Below are positions 13,143 to 17,232 of a stretch of 17,232 bases of DNA, in pieces (position 1 is the first letter of the stretch; every line of letters starts with the position of its first letter). The stretch is taken from contig LCGX01000018.1 in assembly GCA_001000035.1 (NCBI GenBank), positions 1-17,232 on the forward strand, given 5' to 3'. A program made the position numbers and the translations under genes. The notes beneath the pieces are model-generated. The model made no database searches. It was not told the DNA's origin and saw only the letters and a program-made list of their open reading frames with translations. The DNA is from Candidatus Nomurabacteria bacterium GW2011_GWF2_43_8. GTDB taxonomy: Bacteria; Patescibacteriota; Minisyncoccia; Phycocordibacterales; UBA9973.

Positions 13143-13784
13143 ATGATTCCTAGGGCAAAGAAAAATTTACATGAGTGTGCTTATCACCTAGATAAAATGG
13201 TAAGTGCTAATCATCTTGAAGATTTGGAAATAAGTTTTGCTGCATTTGTTAATTCAGCAAGAAGTGTTACATTCATATTACAAAAAGAATACAAAGACAA
13301 TGAATCCTTTTTAAATTGGTATGGAAACTCTGATTTTTATAAGGACGGGAGATGGATTGGAAAAATAGAAGAACCAAAAGATTCAAAGATTTATCAAATG
13401 GCTCATGATGAACTTTGTAAATTTTTTGTAACTTTACGCAATCAAATTACAAAAGAAGGAATAAATGGTTTTGTTTGTAATACCAGAATATCTTCTTTTA
13501 ACTCTAGCTCTGATCTTATTGACCGACCACCAAACTCCTCAATCCAAATAGGAGGAAACGGAATTTATTACTTAGTAGGAGAAAAAACCTCTAAAGAAGA
13601 CCGAATTCCAGCTAGAACAAGGGCAAAAATAACAACTGAGGTATTTATAAAAGATACTCCTTCTGTTCACCTAGGAATAAGTATTCCCGATTCAGATAGA
13701 CACATTATTGGCCTCTCGGTAAGATATTATGAATACCTAAAATCTCTCGTAGAAGAATGGACCGGAATAATCAATAAATCCTAA
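13143..13784 (+). CDS. Unknown 213-aa protein cotranscribed with lexA
   Basis: Begins 2 nt after the lexA stop. The N-terminal half looks helical, with AAFVNSARSVTFILQKEY (33-50) and ELCKFFVTLRNQITKEG (90-106). The C-terminal half is richer in strands (IQIGGNGIYYLVGEK, ARTRAKITTEVFIKD) and ends with a helix (RYYEYLKSLVEEWTGIIN). The SARSVTFxLQ...FFxxLRN pattern recalls an uncharacterised bacterial protein family, but no function is known to me; a HEPN RNase is not supported because there is no R-x4-6-H motif. Composition changes abruptly at its start: about 30% GC here versus near 50% in lexA, suggesting recent acquisition behind an SOS-controlled promoter. A strong bidirectional terminator follows. 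Confidence 0.75.
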   Translation: MIPRAKKNLHECAYHLDKMVSANHLEDLEISFAAFVNSARSVTFILQKEYKDNESFLNWYGNSDFYKDGRWIGKIEEPKDSKIYQMAHDELCKFFVTLRNQITKEGINGFVCNTRISSFNSSSDLIDRPPNSSIQIGGNGIYYLVGEKTSKEDRIPARTRAKITTEVFIKDTPSVHLGISIPDSDRHIIGLSVRYYEYLKSLVEEWTGIINKS

Positions 13785-13792
13785 TGAATATA

Positions 13793-13830
13793 AAACTTAA
13801 AAAACACCCTCTCGGGTGTTTTTTAAGTTT
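13793..13830. terminator. Bidirectional intrinsic terminator
   Basis: A perfect 17-bp stem (13793-13809 pairing with 13814-13830) with a 4-nt TCTC loop. The stem has a GC-rich top (CACCC/GGGTG) and A6/T6 flanks that serve as U-tracts on both strands. It sits between the converging 213-aa gene and HU, so it can end transcription in both directions. Confidence 0.9.
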
Positions 13831-13843
13831 GTCTCGAGACAAA
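13828..13843. repeat. 16-bp perfect palindrome after the HU gene
   Basis: TTTGTCTCGAGACAAA is self-complementary over all 16 bases, with no loop, so it would bind a dimeric protein better than form RNA hairpins. It overlaps the last 3 bases of the terminator stem and ends 2 nt before the HU stop codon. Confidence 0.5.
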
Positions 13844-13845
13844 AA

Positions 13846-14118
13846 TTATGCAATCGAGTCCTTCAAACCTTTGGCTGGTCGGAATTTTGGAACTTTCTTG
13901 GCAGCTACTTTGACTTGCTCTCCGGTTTTTGGATTGCGAGCCATGCGAGCGGCGCGCGCCTTGACGGAAAAGATTCCGAAGCCGGCGATTGAAACCTCGC
14001 CTCCCTTTTTCAAGGTGTCGATGATGGCGTTAAACAGACCATCAACGATTTCCTCCGCTTGGACCTTTGTTCCGCCCAATTTTCCATGTACCCATTCGGC
14101 TAATGCTTGTTTATTCAT
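13846..14118 (-). CDS. hup: HU-family DNA-binding protein
   Basis: A 90-aa HU/IHF-family protein. It starts MNKQALAEWVHGKLGGTKVQ, carries the helix KKGGEVSIAGFGIFSV (38-53) and the DNA-arm signature RNPKTGE (61-67), and ends KKVPKFRPAKGLKDSIA, as in typical HU. HU dimers bend DNA and compact the nucleoid. The gene is convergent with the lexA unit, sharing a bidirectional terminator. Its most likely promoter is about 94 nt upstream, giving an unusually long ~87-nt leader that contains a GC-rich imperfect inverted repeat (14151-14184). This suggests post-transcriptional control or a separate, unseen start. HU-alpha/beta/IHF identity cannot be fixed. Confidence 0.95.
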   Translation of the reverse strand: MNKQALAEWVHGKLGGTKVQAEEIVDGLFNAIIDTLKKGGEVSIAGFGIFSVKARAARMARNPKTGEQVKVAAKKVPKFRPAKGLKDSIA

Positions 14119-14150
14119 ATATTTTTAGGTTATTTTTATAATTCTTTCGA

Positions 14151-14194
14151 CCGTGCCTCGCCGTAGCTTATGCGTAGGCGGGCCTTTTGCCCTT
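14151..14194 (-). other. GC-rich structured leader segment upstream of HU
   Basis: In an AT-rich intergenic stretch there is a 34-base GC-rich block (14151-14184) with imperfect arms CCTCGCCGTAGC and GCGTAGGCGGG around TTAT, then a GGGC-CTTTT-GCCC hairpin (14181-14193). It would lie in the leader of the HU transcript if the promoter at 14212-14239 is used. It may be a dispersed palindromic element or a structured leader. Confidence 0.35.
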
Positions 14195-14209
14195 ATAATT
14201 ACTACCCCC

Positions 14210-14240
14210 TCATTATATATCAAGGGTTTTTTAAGGCAAG
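14210..14240 (-). repeat. Direct repeat copy 1 (carries HU promoter)
   Basis: A 31-bp sequence beginning TCATTATATATCAAGGGT and ending AAGGCAAG; the copy at 14692-14722 differs by a single base (T/C). Both copies contain a minus-strand promoter. Confidence 0.85.
14212..14239 (-). promoter_or_regulatory. Candidate promoter of HU
   Basis: On the minus strand TTGCCT (14239-14234), 16-nt spacer, TATAAT (14217-14212). Transcription should start near 14205. It is located in repeat copy 1; an inverted-repeat insertion abuts the -35. Confidence 0.55.
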
Positions 14241-14307
14241 CCCGCACACTTACTTGCAAAATGCGCCTTTGGCGCATTGTAATCAATATTTTGAAAGTAG
14301 GTGTGGG
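14241..14307. mobile_element. MITE-like 67-bp nested inverted-repeat element
   Basis: Imperfect terminal inverted repeats CCCGCACACTTACTT (14241-14255) and AAGTAGGTGTGGG (14295-14307) enclose a perfect 8-bp-stem hairpin AATGCGCC-TTT-GGCGCATT (14260-14278). Both sides carry GGCAAG (14235-14240 and 14308-14313), a possible 6-bp target duplication. The repeat copy at 14692-14722 continues uninterrupted as GGCAAGGGCT, which looks like the empty site. No coding sequence inside. Confidence 0.5.
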
Positions 14308-14362
14308 GGCAAGGGCTGTATAAATTGATTTTTTAGGTCGTGCATTGTGCTCGGGATCAGAA

Positions 14363-14677
14363 TTAGGGGAACAATAACTCCTTTATAATGAGAGGTCCAG
14401 GTGTAATAAAAAAAGAAATGAGGCAAACTGCAAAAATTATCCTAGATGGGCTGTCAGGGGATCGGCGTATGAAACGATAAAGCGAAAGAATGATAAAAAT
14501 AACATTTAACATAATTGTTAAAATAAAAATTGGATATTGAAATCCAAATTCCCCTCTTGGTCCCCCTACCACATAAAAAAGATTTATTAGGGTGGGTATT
14601 CCCCCAAAAAAAGAAAGATCACATAGCTTTTTTTTAAAAAACATTGGTTTTGAAACTTTCAGCAGAGGAGTTTCCAT
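14363..14677 (-). CDS. Small three-helix membrane protein, paralogue B
   Basis: A 104-aa protein with a basic N-terminal segment (METPLLKVSKPMFFKKKLCD) and three hydrophobic stretches (about 22-38, 49-69, 80-98). It is clearly related to the next gene upstream (14765-15067): both start METP, have an SK...K-K pattern, L-x-N-x-FY, a glycine-rich loop, P-I-x-x-L, and CLISF/CLISL in the last helix. The DNA before both start codons is also alike. No family or function is recognised. Its promoter is the 31-bp repeat copy 2, 16 nt upstream. The AT-rich composition and tandem copy indicate a recent duplication that has since diverged. Confidence 0.65.
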   Translation of the reverse strand: METPLLKVSKPMFFKKKLCDLSFFGGIPTLINLFYVVGGPRGEFGFQYPIFILTIMLNVIFIILSLYRFIRRSPDSPSRIIFAVCLISFFITPGPLIIKELLFP

Positions 14678-14691
14678 ATAATTTTACTTGC

Positions 14692-14722
14692 TCATTATAT
14701 ATCAAGGGTCTTTTAAGGCAAG
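14692..14722 (-). repeat. Direct repeat copy 2 (carries promoter of paralogue B)
   Basis: The same 31-bp sequence as 14210-14240 with one difference. It continues as GGCTAATG without the inverted-repeat insertion found at copy 1. Confidence 0.85.
14694..14721 (-). promoter_or_regulatory. Promoter of paralogue B
   Basis: On the minus strand TTGCCT (14721-14716), 16-nt spacer, TATAAT (14699-14694). The -10 ends 16 nt before the ATG at 14677, so the leader is about 10 nt, with no Shine-Dalgarno sequence. Confidence 0.6.
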
Positions 14723-14764
14723 GGCTAATGATATTTTGTTTTTAAGCAGGATTTCTGCCTTTCT

Positions 14765-15067
14765 TTAAAAGAAAAACACAAAAATTAAAGAAATAAGGCA
14801 AAGAATCAAGATTATTTTAGAAGGCTTTGGGGAGAGATTATTAGATAAGGGATTATTGGCAAATTGAAAGAGCCAAGAAATCACAAAGATACCATTTAAG
14901 ACAAGTATCGGTGGGTTAGTCACAAAACCAATCCAGTTATCACCACCAAACCCCATTTTTATGTAAAAGATATTTACCAAAATCGAAACTATCCCCAAGA
15001 CAGAAGCCCCGGATATTTTCCTCTTTAAGATATTGGTTTTTGAATTTTCAACAGGAGGAGTTTCCAT
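14765..15067 (-). CDS. Small three-helix membrane protein, paralogue A
   Basis: A 100-aa relative of the downstream gene at 14363-14677, with hydrophobic segments at about 20-37, 52-69 and 84-100 and a basic N-terminus (NILKRKIS). It differs from paralogue B mainly in the loop after the second helix (NNPLSNNLSPKPSK). It starts 6 nt after the DUF2238-like gene ends, so it is probably expressed from that gene's promoter, whereas paralogue B has its own. No known family is recognised and no catalytic residues stand out. A role in the membrane together with the DUF2238 protein is possible only by context. Confidence 0.65.
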   Translation of the reverse strand: METPPVENSKTNILKRKISGASVLGIVSILVNIFYIKMGFGGDNWIGFVTNPPILVLNGIFVISWLFQFANNPLSNNLSPKPSKIILILCLISLIFVFFF

Positions 15068-15073
15068 ATGATT

Positions 15074-15757
15074 TTACTTATTTATCATTCTTTGGAGCTC
15101 TACTTCGCCGAGCGGGTGGTCGTCTTTTGAAAGTTTGAAACTTTCTTTCATTTCGAGCCAGAAATCCTTTCTGTATTTCATATTAATGAGAGCAATTATC
15201 AAAGCAGCTAGACAGGCGCCGGAGAGTGCCAGGAGCATATCTTTTTGCGCGTCCCAAATATCGCCTTGGCTGCCCAAGAAAGCCAATCCGGCGGCCGGGT
15301 TTACGCTCTTGGCCGTCTGCCATTCGATAATCTCATAGATGGCCGAAAACGAACCCCAAAGGTCAATCGGCAGAAGATAGGACCAAAATCCTTTTGCTTT
15401 TGCCAGCCGCATGAACACTTCCCGGACCGGATAGAATATCAAAAATCCGCTGGAAAAATGAACTAGCCGGTCGTACATATTTCGGCTCTCTCCTAGCCAA
15501 TCCTGGAGTGTGAAACCGAAGGGGACATGCGCGTAAGTATAATGCGAGCCGATAACGTGCAGAATGAGAAATATTGTTATGAGAGTATAGGAAACTTTTG
15601 AGAGCTTGAAATAATAGCCCAAGAGGAGAACAATCGGGACAAAAATAAAAACCAGATAATTTTCGAGCAGCCAATCATGCGGATAAACCGGATTAATCGC
15701 CGCCCAAACCCAAACCGCGAGAAAAGCGACAATCAAAAACCAATGATATTTTGTCAT
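15074..15757 (-). CDS. DUF2238/YjdF-like inner-membrane protein
   Basis: A 227-aa protein with about six membrane helices. Conserved-looking polar motifs sit in and between helices: HVIGSHYTYAHVPFG (about 67-81), NMYDRLVHFSSGFL (about 93-106), SAIYEIIEWQTA (about 138-149) and GSQGDIWDAQKDMLLALSGA (about 162-181). This set (YTYxxVPFG, DRxxHF, YExxEW, GxxxDxQxDM) is typical of the DUF2238 family, which includes E. coli YjdF; the function is unknown. The conserved His/Glu/Asp residues in membrane segments could bind metal. The C-terminal ~35 residues are polar and cytoplasmic. Paralogue A follows 6 nt downstream. RNase Y lies 38 nt upstream, with a good promoter in the gap. Confidence 0.85.
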   Translation of the reverse strand: MTKYHWFLIVAFLAVWVWAAINPVYPHDWLLENYLVFIFVPIVLLLGYYFKLSKVSYTLITIFLILHVIGSHYTYAHVPFGFTLQDWLGESRNMYDRLVHFSSGFLIFYPVREVFMRLAKAKGFWSYLLPIDLWGSFSAIYEIIEWQTAKSVNPAAGLAFLGSQGDIWDAQKDMLLALSGACLAALIIALINMKYRKDFWLEMKESFKLSKDDHPLGEVELQRMINK

Positions 15758-15763
15758 AACAAC

Positions 15764-15792
15764 ATTATATCAATGTGGTTTGAGATAAACAA
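15764..15792 (-). promoter_or_regulatory. Promoter of the DUF2238-like gene (leaderless)
   Basis: On the minus strand TTGTTT (15792-15787), a 17-nt spacer, and TATAAT (15769-15764) preceded by TGA (extended -10). The -10 ends exactly 6 nt before the ATG at 15757. This is the best-defined example of the leaderless layout in the window. Confidence 0.65.
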
Positions 15793-15795
15793 TTT

Positions 15796-17232
15796 TTATC
15801 TGGCGTATTCGATGATTCGCGTCTCGCGGATGACCGTCACTTTAATTTCTCCCGGATATTTCAGTTCCTGCTCTATTTTCATGGCGATATCGCGGGCCAT
15901 GAGCTTGGCTTCGGCGTCGGAAATTTTCTCCGGCGTGACGAAAATGCGGATTTCGCGTCCGGCCTGCAAGGCATATGATTTTTCCACGGCCGGGAAGGCG
16001 TTTACCAAGGCCTCGAGGTCCTGCAAGCGTTTCAGGTAGTTTTCCACCGAGTCGCGCCGAGCTCCCGGGCGTCCGCCGGAGATGGCGTCAGCCGTCTGGA
16101 CGATGACCGCTTCAATCGTTTCGTAAGGATAATCTTCGTGGTGGCTCTTCATGGCGGTGATGATTTTTTCATCCGCCCCGAACTTCTGCAAAATGCGCAT
16201 ACCGATTTCAATGTGCGTGCCTTGCACCTCATGGTCGAGCGCTTTGCCGATATCGTGCACTAGGGCTCCGGCCTTGGCGACTGCGACGTCCGCGCCCAAT
16301 TCCTCGGGAATCATGCCGGCGATATGCGCCATTTCAATGGAATGCTGGAGAACGTTTTGCCCATAGCTGGTGCGGAAATACAGCCGACCGATAATAGCGA
16401 TGATGCGCGGATCAAAATTAAAGATTCCGCACTCGTACACCGCCTGCTCGCCTTTTTCCTTGATTATTTTATTGATTTCTTCCTTGGCTTTCTCCACCAA
16501 CTCTTCAATCTTGGCCGGCTGGATGCGTCCGTCCAAGATCAGATTCTCTAGCGCCAAACGGGCGACTTGCCTTCGGATTGGATCAAAAGATGAGATAATA
16601 ATCGAGCCGGGCGTATCGTCCACAATCAATTCCACTCCGGCTGCCCGCTCAAAAGCGCGTATGTTGCGTCCTTCTTTCCCGATAATTTTTCCTTTGATTT
16701 CATTGTTCGGGATGGTTACTGTCGTGGTCATCAGCTCGGAAGCGGTGCTGGAAGCCAAACGCTGGATGGAAGTCGCCAGAATATCCTTTGCTCGCCGATC
16801 CAACTTCTCCTCATTACTGGTCTCCAGCTTCTGCATCTTAACCACAATATCTTCCTCATATTTTTTTTCCACATCCCGCAGAAGTTCTTCTTTGGCTCCC
16901 TCTTCGGTCAGTTTCGAGATCCGTTCCAATTCCACTATTTTTTCCTCTTCTATTTTTGAAACCTTTTCCTGAATCTTTTTTATTTCCTCCACCTTGAGCT
17001 TGATATTTTCCACTTCTTTATTCACTTCAACCTGCCGCGCGTCCAAGAACTCGTCTTTTTTGATGAGCCGTTTTTCCGTTTCCCGGAATTCCTGATCTTT
17101 TTTCTTTTCTTCCTCCTTTAGATTTACCAGCTGTTCTTCGGACTTCTTTTTCGCCTCGTCGGTGATTTTTTGCGCTTCTTCTTTGGCGCCGACCATCATC
17201 TGCTTGATATCGATTTCGATGGACCTTCTTTT
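15796..17232 (-). CDS. rny: Ribonuclease Y (5' end cut by window edge)
   Basis: RNase Y is a membrane-anchored endoribonuclease that starts mRNA decay. The visible 478 codons begin inside the long charged coiled coil (KEEAQKITDEAKKKSEEQ...; roughly the first 150 residues). A KH RNA-binding domain with GKIIGKEGRNIRAFE follows, then the HD domain with HSIEMAHIAGMI, the metal-binding HD pair in LVHDIGKALDHE (codons at 16252-16257), SHHEDYPYE and TADAISGGRPGARRDS, and the C-terminal segment ending KVTVIRETRIIEYAR. The frame stays open to the edge: the eleven codons before Met at 17199 continue the coil (RRSIEIDIKQ), so that Met is not the true start, and the N-terminal membrane helix lies outside. 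The downstream DUF2238 gene has its own promoter. Confidence 0.95.
   Translation of the reverse strand, partial: KRRSIEIDIKQMMVGAKEEAQKITDEAKKKSEEQLVNLKEEEKKKDQEFRETEKRLIKKDEFLDARQVEVNKEVENIKLKVEEIKKIQEKVSKIEEEKIVELERISKLTEEGAKEELLRDVEKKYEEDIVVKMQKLETSNEEKLDRRAKDILATSIQRLASSTASELMTTTVTIPNNEIKGKIIGKEGRNIRAFERAAGVELIVDDTPGSIIISSFDPIRRQVARLALENLILDGRIQPAKIEELVEKAKEEINKIIKEKGEQAVYECGIFNFDPRIIAIIGRLYFRTSYGQNVLQHSIEMAHIAGMIPEELGADVAVAKAGALVHDIGKALDHEVQGTHIEIGMRILQKFGADEKIITAMKSHHEDYPYETIEAVIVQTADAISGGRPGARRDSVENYLKRLQDLEALVNAFPAVEKSYALQAGREIRIFVTPEKISDAEAKLMARDIAMKIEQELKYPGEIKVTVIRETRIIEYAR

Noticed and set aside
13143..13784. HEPN ribonuclease assignment for the 213-aa gene
   Set aside because: The LRNQITKEG segment has the RN pair but no histidine 4-6 residues after the arginine, so the catalytic motif is absent.
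13784..14128. 114-aa open frame on the plus strand after the lexA unit
   Set aside because: It starts before the strong terminator hairpin and then runs antisense to HU.
14744..14760. Small GCAG-GATTT-CTGC hairpin after paralogue A
   Set aside because: Short stem, and the T-run lies on the strand opposite to the gene, so it does not serve as its terminator.

Overview
The window looks like a piece of chromosome from a Candidate Phyla Radiation bacterium (Patescibacteria, probably a Parcubacteria-type lineage). I infer this from very tight gene packing, genes starting a few bases from their promoters with almost no Shine-Dalgarno sequences, a small TraR/DksA-like zinc protein, a YifB/ComM ATPase, RNase Y, a short HU, a sensor kinase with the non-classical H-box VTHKVKGSFT, and many small orphan membrane proteins. 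UGA is used as a stop (SET gene, 72-aa gene), so this is not one of the code-changed CPR groups. No rRNA, tRNA, CRISPR array or transposase gene was seen.

Layout. Bases 1-3610 are a minus-strand cluster: Nudix hydrolase, EamA-type transporter, a 50-aa one-helix membrane protein, a SET-domain methyltransferase, and a multi-pass histidine kinase that runs off the left edge. Most of it is AT-rich (about 30% GC). Bases 3676-6437 are a plus-strand proB-proC-proA operon, a complete glutamate-to-proline pathway. Converging on it, bases 6448-9312 are minus-strand ahcY, a small P-loop kinase-like gene, and metK, which make and recycle the S-adenosylmethionine cycle that a methyltransferase such as the SET protein needs. 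Bases 9389-11931 (plus) hold a DksA/TraR-like gene, yifB/comM and a CYTH-domain gene. Bases 12002-12273 hold an isolated 72-aa Cys/His-rich gene with a strong ribosome site and a GC-rich terminator. Bases 12304-13784 are a lexA transcription unit (65-aa basic protein, LexA, 213-aa unknown) with a perfect GAAC-N4-GTTC operator between its -35 and -10. A 17-bp-stem bidirectional terminator separates it from HU on the minus strand. Bases 14119-15757 contain the HU promoter with a 67-bp inverted-repeat insertion, two tandem paralogous small membrane proteins and a DUF2238/YjdF-like membrane protein. RNase Y (minus, cut by the right edge) ends the window.

The most striking window-wide pattern is promoter placement. 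At six transcription starts the -10 hexamer ends exactly 6 nt before the ATG, and at two more it ends 7 nt before, usually as an extended TGn -10. These mRNAs should therefore be leaderless. The other noteworthy signals are the small insertion element with an apparent empty-site copy nearby, an in-frame GC palindrome in yifB, and an abrupt base-composition break inside the histidine kinase gene.
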